Assembly (NCBI RefSeq): GCF_014697125.1
Contig: NZ_JACJRG010000029.1
Location: 1 to 64,000, forward strand
Source of the DNA: Anabaena minutissima FACHB-250
Lineage (GTDB): Bacteria > Cyanobacteriota > Cyanobacteriia > Cyanobacteriales > Nostocaceae
Length of the DNA stretch: 64,000 nucleotides
Direction: 5' to 3'
The translations under genes were made by a program, and so were the position numbers. The notes under the pieces are model-generated. The model saw nothing but the letters and a program-made list of their open reading frames with translations. It was not told the DNA's origin and did no database searches. This document shows positions 17,689 through 26,513 of the stretch, in pieces (positions within the stretch are counted from its first letter, which is position 1; every line of letters starts with the position of its first letter).

Positions 17689-18141
17689 TTAATTATCGTA
17701 AATAGAGTAAGTACGACTATCACTATCTTCGACAGGCCAATCTTCGTTTTCGCCGCCAATATACAAGGCTTCAATGGTGACATATTCTTGACTGATTTGG
17801 GTGAGAGCATTGATTAAAATATCTAAAGCGATCGCATCGCTTGTTCCCAAGTCAAACCAACAACGTCCCCACTCTCCTTCATACTCAAATTCACCCATGT
17901 TGTGCATTAACGCCAGTAGGCTTTTGTCATAACCTTGGGTGTCATAGTCCATATAACTTAAATCCAGCCCTGTTTCCTGCACTTGCAGATTTTCAGCATT
18001 AAATCCACCTAACTTTCCTAAGTAAAACCAGGAATTAAATACTTCCTCTATATACTGTTTTTCACGTTGAGAAGGGACTGTACTAAATTTCAGCCAAATC
18101 CAAACATCAAATTGATTAACTTCACGAAATTGAATGTACAT
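17689..18141 (-). CDS. DUF3531 family protein
   Basis: This 150-aa soluble protein is recognised as the DUF3531 family of cyanobacteria and plastids: FNSWFYLGKLGGFNAENLQ, MHNMGEFEYEGEWGRCWFDLGTSDA (ends MHNMGEFE and FDLGTSDA) and YIGGENEDWPV. Function is unknown. Cyanobacterial orthologues are well conserved, pointing to a core role. The start MYIQFREVN fits the family's N-terminus. It probably shares a transcript with the Nudix gene downstream. Confidence 0.88.
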   Translation of the reverse strand: MYIQFREVNQFDVWIWLKFSTVPSQREKQYIEEVFNSWFYLGKLGGFNAENLQVQETGLDLSYMDYDTQGYDKSLLALMHNMGEFEYEGEWGRCWFDLGTSDAIALDILINALTQISQEYVTIEALYIGGENEDWPVEDSDSRTYSIYDN

Positions 18142-18306
18142 CTTGGTTATTAGGGAGTGGGGAGTTACTTCGACTGCGCTCAGTAACCAGGGGAGCGGGA
18201 GACAAGGGAAACAAGGAAGACACGGGAGGTAAAAGGCAAAAGAAAAGAATCTTTTTACTTTTTACTGCCCAATTCCCTATGCCCAAGTCTTAATCACCCA
18301 CCTGAA

Positions 18307-19236
18307 TTATTTATTTAAACTGTTTACAGCACTATTGCGTTCACGTTCGATTTGTTTTACCAAATCTCCGGGGAGTTGAGATTTTTTGGTTAAGGCTTTG
18401 TCAAAATTAGCGATCGCTTCTTTAATTAGTGGCTGGTTTTTGTCTTTTGTACCCTGTTCTTTGAGAATTTGGGCTTTTAGATAATACAACTCTGGGTTGT
18501 CTGCTGCAACTTTTATGGCGCGGTTGGCGTAATCTAAGGCTTGAGAGTATTGTTTTAAGTCACGATAAGCGATCGCAATCCCCCGATGAGCTAAATATTC
18601 AGGTGCTGCATTGGTTTCTAAACGTTCAATTGCTTCATCTGGATTAGCAAAGGGTAAACTCACAGCCAGCATCAAATCCATGTAACCCTTAACCAAGTTC
18701 AGTTCTGGGTCTTTAGGAGAAATCGCCTCAGCTTTATCTAGATGTTGATAGACTTGTCTGAGCCGAGTTAAGGCTTTGGGTGCGCCTTTGATTGTCCCTT
18801 CACGGGTAAGAATGACTGCTCCTGACAAAAAATGCCCGACAGCACTGTATATATTACCCCGTAATTCGTCATTAGCAAGCAATTTTTGCCCACTTTCTAG
18901 GGTTCTTTGGCTGAAATTGTCTAGTCCTGCCAAATCTCCCTTCATGTATGCTAAAGAGGCCTTCATCGCATAAGCTAGGGGTTCATTTGATTCGCTAGAC
19001 ACTGCTTGTTTGAGATAACGTTCTGCGGTTGGATAATCACCTTTGTAAAAAACTGCTTTAAAGGCCGCCTCTGTGTTGTCGCCAATCTTACGTGGCTCAC
19101 TAGTACGAAACGGATCACCAGCTAGAGTTGGACTTAGTGAAAGATTCAGTGCGATCGCCACACCAAAAGTCACCTGAGCTAGTCTAGTTAATTGGGAAAA
19201 TCTTAGCGGTTGAGGAGAAAAGAACTTTTTAGTCAT
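18307..19236 (-). CDS. Exported TPR-repeat protein
   Basis: This 309-aa protein has a signal peptide of about 40 residues (VTFGVAIALNLSLSPTLAGD) and several tetratricopeptide-type helical repeats, for example AYRDLKQYSQALDYANRAIK and LYYLKAQILKEQG. It resembles the cyanobacterial Sll0314/Alr1548-type TPR family. TPRs mediate protein contacts, here probably in the periplasm or thylakoid lumen. It is preceded by a 320-bp spacer shared with the divergent ABC ATPase gene. Partner unknown. Confidence 0.8.
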   Translation of the reverse strand: MTKKFFSPQPLRFSQLTRLAQVTFGVAIALNLSLSPTLAGDPFRTSEPRKIGDNTEAAFKAVFYKGDYPTAERYLKQAVSSESNEPLAYAMKASLAYMKGDLAGLDNFSQRTLESGQKLLANDELRGNIYSAVGHFLSGAVILTREGTIKGAPKALTRLRQVYQHLDKAEAISPKDPELNLVKGYMDLMLAVSLPFANPDEAIERLETNAAPEYLAHRGIAIAYRDLKQYSQALDYANRAIKVAADNPELYYLKAQILKEQGTKDKNQPLIKEAIANFDKALTKKSQLPGDLVKQIERERNSAVNSLNK

Positions 19237-19557
19237 TACTAGCCTCAGAAAAATTGCGGTTGAAATGGTTTTATATGTTACTTAAAATGCAGAAAAAGGT
19301 AACTAAAAATCACCTCTGTTTAAGCCGTAATCATCTATATACTTAGACACAAGTAATTTTTCCGAGTTCCCATATTGGTTGTAGCTATTACTAATGACTG
19401 AATTTGTCAGAATGAGAAAATCAAGATGATTGTGACTGCTTGATTTGGAATTTTAATGAATAATACTCTATGAACCCTTACCGAATTTTCTAGTTGTTCT
19501 GGTTGTAGTTAATCTTAATTAGTGAGTTCTTCGCCAACTTTTTAGTAATCTTAACAA
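19237..19557. other. Divergent spacer
   Basis: A/T-rich DNA between divergent TPR and ABC genes that must hold both promoters. No hairpin, RNA gene or named operator could be recognised. Confidence 0.45.
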
Positions 19558-20232
19558 ATGCTCTATCTCAGAAATCTAACTTATCATCCCACAGCTTGCC
19601 CAACAGCAATTCTTAAATCTGTTAACTTGGAATTACCACCCCAAAAGCTAGGTTTAATTATTGGCCCTAGTGGTTCTGGTAAAAGTACCTTACTGGAGAT
19701 ATTATCTGGACTGGCTGAACCGACATCAGGCAAGGTTTTTTGGCGAGAACAAGAACTTATTGCTGAACAACTACAACAATTAGCTGGCTTAGTATTTCAG
19801 TTTCCAGAACGGCACTTTTGCGGTGGTACAATTTTAGAAGAATTACGTTTAGGGCATCCCGAACTAGGAACTGAACGCGTTAGGCAAGCATTAAGCGAAG
19901 TAGGATTAGAGCATTTATCCCTTTCCGCCGCACCTCATGCTTTAAGTGGAGGACAGCAACGCCGTTTAGCCTTAGCAGTGCAACTGATTCGCCAGCCAAA
20001 CCTATTATTATTAGATGAACCGACAGCAGGCTTAGATTGGTCAATGCGTCGGCAATTAGTGAGTTTATTAGCAAAACTCAAACAAGATTGGACATTGTTA
20101 GTGGTAACACATGATGCCGGTGATATGCTAGCGATCGCAGATCGTTGCTGGACACTCAAACAGGGTGAACTAGAATCAGTAGACCCTGCAACACTTGAAG
20201 CTAAGGCGAAAGAAGCTCAAGCGGCGGTGTGA
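19558..20232 (+). CDS. ABC transporter ATP-binding protein (CbiO/Ecf-like)
   Basis: This 224-aa nucleotide-binding subunit has Walker A GPSGSGKST at 36-44, Q-loop FQFPERHF near 79-86, signature LSGGQQRR at about 129 and Walker B LLLLDEPTAGLD near 150-161, followed by the H-loop VVTHD. The FQFPERHFCGGT Q-loop region is typical of cobalt/ECF-type importers (CbiO/EcfA). No membrane subunit is adjacent, so the permease must be encoded elsewhere. The substrate, possibly a vitamin or transition metal, is not known. Confidence 0.88.
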   Translation: MLYLRNLTYHPTACPTAILKSVNLELPPQKLGLIIGPSGSGKSTLLEILSGLAEPTSGKVFWREQELIAEQLQQLAGLVFQFPERHFCGGTILEELRLGHPELGTERVRQALSEVGLEHLSLSAAPHALSGGQQRRLALAVQLIRQPNLLLLDEPTAGLDWSMRRQLVSLLAKLKQDWTLLVVTHDAGDMLAIADRCWTLKQGELESVDPATLEAKAKEAQAAV

Positions 20233-20311
20233 AATATGGGTGTAGGGAGACAAGGTGGATTATATCTTTTATGCCCAATCCCCATTGACCTTTTTTTAAT
20301 TGATTCGACTA

Positions 20312-21049
20312 ATGACTAACTCATTGCCAGAAATGGCAGAAATTTGGCAGCAAACTCTTAATTGGCAACCTACTGACGAACAGAACACGGGATTTCAGCA
20401 ACTGTATGAATTAATCTTGGAAGGGAATCGTCAGTTAAATTTAACTCGCATTACCGAACCTCAAGAGTTTTGGGAAAAGCATCTTTGGGACTCTTTGCGG
20501 GGAATTGCACCACAGCAAAAATTTATCTCGTCTCTCGAAACGGGTGCATCTGTAATTGATATTGGTACAGGTGCTGGGTTTCCTGGTATTCCTGTAGCCA
20601 TGATTGCACCTAATTCGACAATTACCCTGGCCGATTCTACCCGCAAAAAAATTACTTTTATAGACCAAATATTGAGCGAACTTGCTGTTACCAATGCTAA
20701 AACTCTTATTGCAAGGGCTGAAGAAATTGGTCAGCAAACACAACATCGAAAACACTACGATATAGCATTAATCCGCGCTGTTGGTAATGCCTCAGTGTGT
20801 GCTGAATATACTCTCCCTTTACTCAAGGAAGGTGGTTTAGCAGTAATTTATCGTGGTACTTGGACGGAGGAAGAAACTACAACTTTACAAAATGCAGTCA
20901 ATCAATTGGGTGGCGAAATTGAATCAATTGAAGAGTTTACGACACCTCTAACTAACAGTATTCGTCATTGCTTGTATCTACGCAAGGTAGCAGCTACACC
21001 AGCTAAGTTTCCCCGTGCTGTAGGTATACCTACTCAAAATCCACTCTAA
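20312..21049 (+). CDS. rsmG: 16S rRNA (guanine-527-N7) methyltransferase
   Basis: This roughly 245-aa protein methylates G527 of 16S rRNA using S-adenosylmethionine. Motifs include LNLTRITEPQEFWEKHLWDSL near 35-55, the SAM-binding loop VIDIGTGAGFPGIP, and ALIRAVGNASVCAEYTLPLL. An upstream TTG at 20300 is in frame, but ATG 20312 is the better start. Both lie in a ctaatgactaac heptamer repeat, so the start is supplied by repeat DNA. An N-terminal MAEIWQQ start at codon 8 is a third option. It follows the ABC gene on the same strand after about 80 bp. Confidence 0.93.
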   Translation: MTNSLPEMAEIWQQTLNWQPTDEQNTGFQQLYELILEGNRQLNLTRITEPQEFWEKHLWDSLRGIAPQQKFISSLETGASVIDIGTGAGFPGIPVAMIAPNSTITLADSTRKKITFIDQILSELAVTNAKTLIARAEEIGQQTQHRKHYDIALIRAVGNASVCAEYTLPLLKEGGLAVIYRGTWTEEETTTLQNAVNQLGGEIESIEEFTTPLTNSIRHCLYLRKVAATPAKFPRAVGIPTQNPL

Positions 21050-21112
21050 CAGAAAAATATTTGTACAAATAATCAGCGATGACTGACCTTCGGGCGCAGA
21101 CAATTGCACTCC

Positions 21113-21721
21113 TCACTCCACATCAACACTCTCTCCCTGCGATTCCACAAGTTCAAACTTCACCTTGTTATATAAATCCTGTAAGCAAATTTCAAAGGGG
21201 ATATTAACCAAAGATATTTTTTCATCTTCTGCGTCATACTCGCGTAAATTCCATTGCTTTTTACCCGTTTTGGAAAAATGTTCTATGTAGATTTGGGTTT
21301 GATCAATTAATACATATTCTTGGAAGGTAGAAATTGTCCGATAAATCTGAAACTTATATTCGCGGTCATAACCTTTGGTAGACTCAGATAAAACTTCAAC
21401 TATTACCTGTGGGTTGAGAATCATATCTGTGCGGTTATGGAAAAATTCCGGTTCACCCTCCACAATCATGACATCTGGGTATGTGTAAATACGCCTTTGA
21501 GGTATCCATAAACGAACATCACCCATATAAACGCGATAGTGTTGCTTTCTGAATGCAAAATTCAACTCAGTGCTTAAATTAAGTGCTATTTGATTATGAT
21601 TTACTGTTCCACCTGCCATTGGAATTATTTGCCCGTCAATATATTCACTTTTGTATTCAGCCGCTTCTTCTAGTGCTAAATATTCCTCTGGGGTGTAATA
21701 TCGCTGTTGCGTTATTTGCAT
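21113..21721 (-). CDS. Uma2-family (DUF820) putative endonuclease
   Basis: This protein of about 200 aa starts MQITQQRYYTPEEYLALEE; a longer start at 21748 adds nine unlikely residues. It has the PD-(D/E)XK-like Uma2 pattern EYIDGQIIPMAGGTVNHNQI (with Glu and Asp in the first helix/strand), YPDVMIVEG and VIVEVLSESTKGYDR. These proteins are present in large numbers in filamentous cyanobacteria and are predicted nucleases of unknown role. It is flanked by dispersed repeats and stands alone. Confidence 0.88.
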   Translation of the reverse strand: MQITQQRYYTPEEYLALEEAAEYKSEYIDGQIIPMAGGTVNHNQIALNLSTELNFAFRKQHYRVYMGDVRLWIPQRRIYTYPDVMIVEGEPEFFHNRTDMILNPQVIVEVLSESTKGYDREYKFQIYRTISTFQEYVLIDQTQIYIEHFSKTGKKQWNLREYDAEDEKISLVNIPFEICLQDLYNKVKFELVESQGESVDVE

Positions 21722-21819
21722 AATTTTATTAGGTAGCGACAGCCTCAAGAGATTTTAACAATCTTACTAAATACTTTAACTCACTTGTTAGGCAAGATAT
21801 GCTACTGCTCTATATTCCA

Positions 21820-21889
21820 AATTACGTAAAGCCTGCGGCATAGCTGCGCTTAGAGCGGAGCGGGACGTTAGTCCATTACGAATTACGAA
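21820..21889. repeat. GC-rich dispersed repeat with attacga units
   Basis: The stretch starting aattacgtaaagcctgcggc (21820-21840) recurs exactly at 38540-38560. It is followed by gcgcttagagcggagcggg and attacgaattacgaat heptamers. Confidence 0.75.
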
Positions 21890-23020
21890 TCATCCCCAAA
21901 GTCTTCTACCAGATTTTCCTTTAAGTCGATCATGCGTATCTGCTAATAAAGCAGGAATATCTAGCTTTTCTGGACAACGAGGTAAACAATCACCGCATTC
22001 TGTACAACGGTTGGCTTTCATTCCTGGAAACCAATGACCAGCATTTTCAAACATACCATAACGATATTGCCCGTAATCTATCATGTCATAGGCTACTGCT
22101 AGATTGTGTAACCGCAAAACTTCGGGAATATTAATATTTTCTGGGCAGGGTAAACAATCATAGCATTGGCTACATTTTTCAGATTCTAAAATTTGGTTTT
22201 GATGATTTTCTAAATTTTGGAAAATTAATTTTTCGGCTGATGTTAACTCACCATTACTATCAGCAAATTGTAAAGGTTCGATTAATTCTTCTGGGTTAGC
22301 TGACCCTATACTCAGGGTAGTTATGCGGTTGTCACTTAATAAAAACCGATAGTTTAATTCTAAAGGTGAAAATGGCTGACACAAATCTTTGAGGGTTTGA
22401 GGTGGCGTGTATAGCCGTCCTCCCTTGTCGGCTGGAGAAATAATAAAAACGCCCATGTCCTTCTCAGTTGCTAACTGAATTGCTGGCGCGTTTCTTTGGA
22501 AAAAATAGTAATAATGCAGATTGACAAATTCAAATAAATCTGTATTTATGGCGGCTTGAATTACTTCTAATGATCCGTGGGTGGAAAAGCCAACGTGTCT
22601 GACTCTACCGTCAGCGATCGCCTGTGCAACGGCTGTCATACAGCCACCTTTGGCTTGTACCAACTCCAGATGTTCCCAAGTATTTAAACCATGAATTCCT
22701 AAGCAATCTAGATAATCTAAGTTCAATCTAGTTAAGGATTCATCGATGCACCGCCGCATACTATCAGCATCAGCAGTGGGTGGAATTTTGGTAGTAATAT
22801 ACACTTGGGAACGGGTTACTGATAATCCAAGAGCGATCGCTGCACCCAGATACTCCTCACTTTTACCGTAACCTCTGGCTGTTTCTATATGATTGATTCC
22901 CATTTCTAAGGCTTTGGCTATGGTTCGCTGTGCGGTTTCAACATCAGCAAGATAGCGCATTGTACCTAGAGAAAAAACAGATAGATAGAGATTTGTTTTC
23001 CCAAAGCGTCGGTAGTGCAT
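21890..23020 (-). CDS. Aldo/keto reductase with C-terminal 4Fe-4S ferredoxin domain
   Basis: In this 376-aa protein, residues 1 to about 270 form an AKR barrel: HIETARGYGKSEEYLG (catalytic Tyr; the usual Asp of this motif is Glu here), the lysine in ITTKIPP and the histidine in LGIHGLN. The C-terminal 100 residues carry two cysteine sets, CSQCYDCLPCPENINIP near 283 and CTECGDCLPRCPEKLDIP near 337, like bacterial 2x4Fe-4S ferredoxins. Electrons may therefore pass between Fe-S clusters and the barrel. Substrate unknown. The upstream region is repeat-rich. Confidence 0.92.
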   Translation of the reverse strand: MHYRRFGKTNLYLSVFSLGTMRYLADVETAQRTIAKALEMGINHIETARGYGKSEEYLGAAIALGLSVTRSQVYITTKIPPTADADSMRRCIDESLTRLNLDYLDCLGIHGLNTWEHLELVQAKGGCMTAVAQAIADGRVRHVGFSTHGSLEVIQAAINTDLFEFVNLHYYYFFQRNAPAIQLATEKDMGVFIISPADKGGRLYTPPQTLKDLCQPFSPLELNYRFLLSDNRITTLSIGSANPEELIEPLQFADSNGELTSAEKLIFQNLENHQNQILESEKCSQCYDCLPCPENINIPEVLRLHNLAVAYDMIDYGQYRYGMFENAGHWFPGMKANRCTECGDCLPRCPEKLDIPALLADTHDRLKGKSGRRLWG

Positions 23021-23039
23021 AAAGTTAAGTTCTCAGTTG

Positions 23040-23245
23040 AAAGTGCTGAGTTTTGGTAATTCGTAATTAGGAAATTAGATTTTGTTTGGGGTTCAGGTTT
23101 GTACTTGTAGCTATTTAGCACGCTGCTCACACCCCGCTAACAGCACTCAGCACAGGCTAACGCCGCGCTACCGCTAACAGCACGGGCTAAACGCCCCGCT
23201 CCGCTAACAGCACTCAGCACTCAACATTCAGCACTCAGCACTGAT
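23040..23245. repeat. Cluster of gtgctgag/ctcagcac and GC-rich dispersed repeats
   Basis: The spacer contains repeated agcactcagcac units, two gctaacgccgcgctaccgct-type segments and attcgtaatta pieces. Relatives lie inside ppc, at 8917-8945 and at 61441-61500. Confidence 0.75.
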
Positions 23246-23743
23246 TTAACTTTCGTCATTACCAAATCGTTTAATTAAATCTTCAGGACGAAGGTTAGAA
23301 ATAAATTCTCGAAAGGCTTCTTGTTCTGCTTCATCAGCATCCCGATCAACAGGAATAGAAGCATCAGCAATGACTTCTTCCATTACCCAAATTGGAGTAT
23401 TTGTCCGCAGTGCTACAGCGATCGCATCACTAGGACGCGCATCAATTTCTTTTTTAACTTCGCCTTGTTGAACAATTAATGCTGCATAAAATGTATCCTT
23501 CTGCAAAGAATGAATAATTACTTTTTCTAGAGTCATACTCCAGGTTTCTAGAATATTGACAATTAGGTCATGGGTTAAGGGTCGAGGAGGCTTTTGATTC
23601 TCCAATGCGCCCATAATTGCCCTAGCCTGTTCTTGACCAATATAAATTGGCAACGCCCGCCGATCTGAGGCATCTTTTAATAAGACTATTGGGCTACGGG
23701 TTATGGCATCTAATGCTATGCCAGCGACTTTCATTTCAATCAT
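23246..23743 (-). CDS. Bifunctional nuclease family protein (DUF151)
   Basis: This 165-aa protein is of the BFN/DUF151 family: VAGIALDAITRSPIVLLKD, ALPIYIGQEQARAI, and the conserved IDARPSDAIAVALR block. Plant members have RNase and DNase activity; the bacterial role is unclear. An acidic linker (DRDADEAEQEAFREF) lies near the end. It is divergent from riboflavin synthase across a 338-bp spacer, and no operon partner is seen. The stop is preceded by repeat DNA on its downstream side. Confidence 0.9.
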   Translation of the reverse strand: MIEMKVAGIALDAITRSPIVLLKDASDRRALPIYIGQEQARAIMGALENQKPPRPLTHDLIVNILETWSMTLEKVIIHSLQKDTFYAALIVQQGEVKKEIDARPSDAIAVALRTNTPIWVMEEVIADASIPVDRDADEAEQEAFREFISNLRPEDLIKRFGNDES

Positions 23744-24081
23744 TGGCTAACCCTCTACACTCCTTTGAGTGCTTAATCGTTAAGTGATAAATCATACCCT
23801 CAAGCAGGTAACTAGGATCAGGAATAAACATAGGCATCGTTCTCTATAATTGCTTCTATTAAACTCCGAACTGGTTGTGAACACCAGAGTAAATTAAATG
23901 GGTCTTTGTAGACAATAACCTTCTTAACCAAGTATGACTTGTGAAGGATGCGATTGTGTTAATTACCTTATAATAAATACAGTCAGAAAATATACTCAAA
24001 ATTTTCGACATTCTTGTGAGAATTACCAGTGGATTTTCGGACAAATTAGGCAATAAATAGAGTTAGTTTTGCAAAATAACA
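23744..24081. other. Divergent spacer bfn / riboflavin synthase
   Basis: A/T-rich, with no FMN riboswitch-like conserved blocks and no clear hairpin. A reverse-strand frame at 24053-23859 is open but of noncoding composition. Confidence 0.45.
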
Positions 24082-24759
24082 GTGTTTACAGGATTAATTC
24101 AAGCATTAGGAACAATCAAACCTTTAGAGGGTGATTCATGGCAAATCACTTGTGTGAGTCAGTCATCCTTAATTATGCAGGATCTGGCTTACGGTGACAG
24201 TGTTGCTGTAGACGGTGTTTGCCTAACAGTAGAAGAAATTTTGCTAGATGGATTTATCGCCTCAGCTTCCCCAGAAACTTTGCGCCGTACAACTCTAGGC
24301 TACGAACAGACACAACAGAGCTACGTTAACCTAGAAACTTCACTACGCGTTGGTGGTAAAGTGGGGGGTCATTTTGTTATGGGTCACGTAGACGGTGTAG
24401 GCAGCTTGCTAGATGCTCAACAGACTGCTGGTTCTTGGGAAATGACTTTCACTGCACCCGAAGCGATCACTCGTTACATTGTCCCCAAGGGTAGTATCAC
24501 TGTCAACGGCATTAGTCTGACGGTAGCTGCTTACGATCCCGAATTATCTCAGTTTAGCGTAGCGGTTATTCCTCTCACCTATGCTGACACCAATCTTCGC
24601 TATCTCGTTTCTGGCAGTTTGGTAAATTTAGAAGGCGATATTCTCGGCAAATACGTGGAAAAGTTGCTTCACCCTGGCAAAAAATCTCTCACAACCACAG
24701 ATGATTCCAGTTTCAGTGAAGTTACACCCGCATTTTTAGCAGAACACGGGTATTTATAG
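24082..24759 (+). CDS. ribE: Riboflavin synthase (alpha chain)
   Basis: This 225-aa enzyme converts two 6,7-dimethyl-8-ribityllumazines to riboflavin. It starts with GTG at 24082, giving the invariant MFTGLIQ N-terminus. Two lumazine-binding barrels are visible: the first with VDGVCLTVEEI and FIASASPETLRRTTL, the second with GHVDGVG and SITVNGISLTV. The length matches the family, with a somewhat long C-terminal tail. It is a single gene; its downstream DNA is a gggattgg heptamer array (24762-24783). Confidence 0.95.
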   Translation: MFTGLIQALGTIKPLEGDSWQITCVSQSSLIMQDLAYGDSVAVDGVCLTVEEILLDGFIASASPETLRRTTLGYEQTQQSYVNLETSLRVGGKVGGHFVMGHVDGVGSLLDAQQTAGSWEMTFTAPEAITRYIVPKGSITVNGISLTVAAYDPELSQFSVAVIPLTYADTNLRYLVSGSLVNLEGDILGKYVEKLLHPGKKSLTTTDDSSFSEVTPAFLAEHGYL

Positions 24760-24838
24760 GGATTGGGGATTGGGGATTGGGGAAAAAGTCTTGCTTGCCT
24801 CCCTCTGCACCCCCTGCATCCCCTGCACCCCCTGCTTT

Positions 24839-26413
24839 CTACTCCCTCTTCAACGCCTGTGCTGTTTGTACGCCTTGCAATAACTGGCTGAGGGCAACCT
24901 GTAATTGTACACCGGGGTCAACAGCCACCCATCCATTCTGTGTGAGGTGACGGACTTCAAAGTGGAGGTGGGGGCCTGTGGAGTTACCAGTGCTACCCAC
25001 TCGCCCAATTACAGTTCCTGCTTCTACCCACTGTCCTGGTTGAACCAAGATTTCTGACATATGACCGTAGAGGGTTTGTTGTGCAGAACTGTGGTTGAGG
25101 ACGACGGTTAAACCATAACCACCCAACCAATCAGCAGTGGATACTTGACCTCTAGCAGTTGCCAAAATGGGTGTACCCAGAGGCGCACCTAAATCAGTAC
25201 CAGCGTGGAAACGGCGATCGCCTGTAATGGGGTGAACTCGCCAGCCAAATAAAGATGTAATGGGCGATGCTACAGCTAAGGGATACATCATGCCACTACC
25301 ACCACGGTAGGCTAATGTACCTGTGTAGGGAATTTGTGGCAATACTGATGCCAGGGGGATGTCATAAGCTACGCTGCTCACACGAGGAGCGATGTTCCCT
25401 TCTGCCATTGGTGGTGTTAGTGTACCACCACTGGGTGCAATGGGAGTGGCACTAACTCTAGTGGTGGCGAATTCGCTGGGGTTGGGAATAAATCGGTTAG
25501 CTTGAAAAGCCCCTTTATTGACGCTACCAGAATTCACCTGAGAACCACGCCATCTGCTTTGGCTGTTCGCATTAGCTAGGGGACGGACTGGAGATGTCGT
25601 AGCTAACTGAGCATTTTGACTTTTTCTCAGCCATGTGGGGGATGATTTACCACTGGAATTAGCTACAGATGGTGTTTGAGCGCACGCGCTACCAGCTACC
25701 CCTTGTCCAGAAGACAAAATCGTGCGACAACCACTAGAACGTTCTGTGAGAATTACAGAATTTGGTGCTTGATAAGTACCCGCAGTATTGGGGTTGTAAT
25801 CTTGGGGGTCAATATAGGCGTTGTTATAATCCTGCTTGGGTTGCCGAACTGTAACGCTTTGATTCTTATCTGATTCGTTAGATGGCTGGGCAACTACTGG
25901 TTTTTTATTAGTTAATGATGGTTGAGCAACTGCTGGTTTTTTATCAGGGACGGAAAGTTTCGGGGTAGTTACTTCTAGTTTTGGTTTAACCTTTGAATCT
26001 TGCTCTGGTGCAACTTGGGAAGTTTCTACTTGCGGTTGTGACTTTTTCACACTCAAAACTGGCTCAGTCGGCTCAATCTCAACTTTGGGTTTAGATTGTC
26101 TGACTGGTTTTGGTGATTGAGAAACTTCTGGTTTACGTAGTCGTTGTCTGAGTTGAGTTTGCCGTTCGGATGATTTTGGTTGGGGTTGAGATGCTGTTGG
26201 TACAACAATATCTTTTTTCACGAAATTTGTGGCTGCTGTCGGTTGGGAATTTTCAATAGTAGGAACGATGTTATCTATTGATTTTTCTGTTTGAGCAAAC
26301 ACCATACCGCCACTTAGGAGGCTAAAGCTACTTAACCAACACAGACTTTGTGCTGGTAGAGTATGGGCTAGGTGTTTTTTTGGATTATGGGCAGAGTTAT
26401 TGCGCTGCGTCAT
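24839..26413 (-). CDS. M23-family peptidoglycan metallopeptidase
   Basis: This 524-aa protein has an N-terminal hydrophobic signal (LCWLSSFSLLSGGMVFAQ) and a long Pro/Lys/Ser/Gln-rich spacer of about 270 residues with repeats such as KPAVAQPS and KPVVAQPS. The C-terminal LytM domain has FHAGTDLGAPLGTP near 401 (zinc His and Asp) and HLHFEVRH near 483 (HxH). It likely cuts peptide cross-links in the cell wall, or acts as an EnvC/NlpD-like amidase activator if inactive, but the zinc ligands seem intact. Start ATG 26413. Confidence 0.92.
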   Translation of the reverse strand: MTQRNNSAHNPKKHLAHTLPAQSLCWLSSFSLLSGGMVFAQTEKSIDNIVPTIENSQPTAATNFVKKDIVVPTASQPQPKSSERQTQLRQRLRKPEVSQSPKPVRQSKPKVEIEPTEPVLSVKKSQPQVETSQVAPEQDSKVKPKLEVTTPKLSVPDKKPAVAQPSLTNKKPVVAQPSNESDKNQSVTVRQPKQDYNNAYIDPQDYNPNTAGTYQAPNSVILTERSSGCRTILSSGQGVAGSACAQTPSVANSSGKSSPTWLRKSQNAQLATTSPVRPLANANSQSRWRGSQVNSGSVNKGAFQANRFIPNPSEFATTRVSATPIAPSGGTLTPPMAEGNIAPRVSSVAYDIPLASVLPQIPYTGTLAYRGGSGMMYPLAVASPITSLFGWRVHPITGDRRFHAGTDLGAPLGTPILATARGQVSTADWLGGYGLTVVLNHSSAQQTLYGHMSEILVQPGQWVEAGTVIGRVGSTGNSTGPHLHFEVRHLTQNGWVAVDPGVQLQVALSQLLQGVQTAQALKRE

Positions 26414-26513
26414 TTTTTCTCTCAGTTGAGTTGTGTCTTCTTGGTCTAAAGAGATGATGCTAGTGGTTTGTCTTGCCCAAAGAGCGAAATTATGAACAAA
26501 CCTAATATGAACC

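Noticed and set aside
23859..24053. 64-codon reverse frame in the bfn/ribE spacer
   Set aside because: Low-complexity composition, no start signal, and no motif.
23744..24081. FMN riboswitch before riboflavin synthase
   Set aside because: The conserved FMN-aptamer sequence blocks are not visible.
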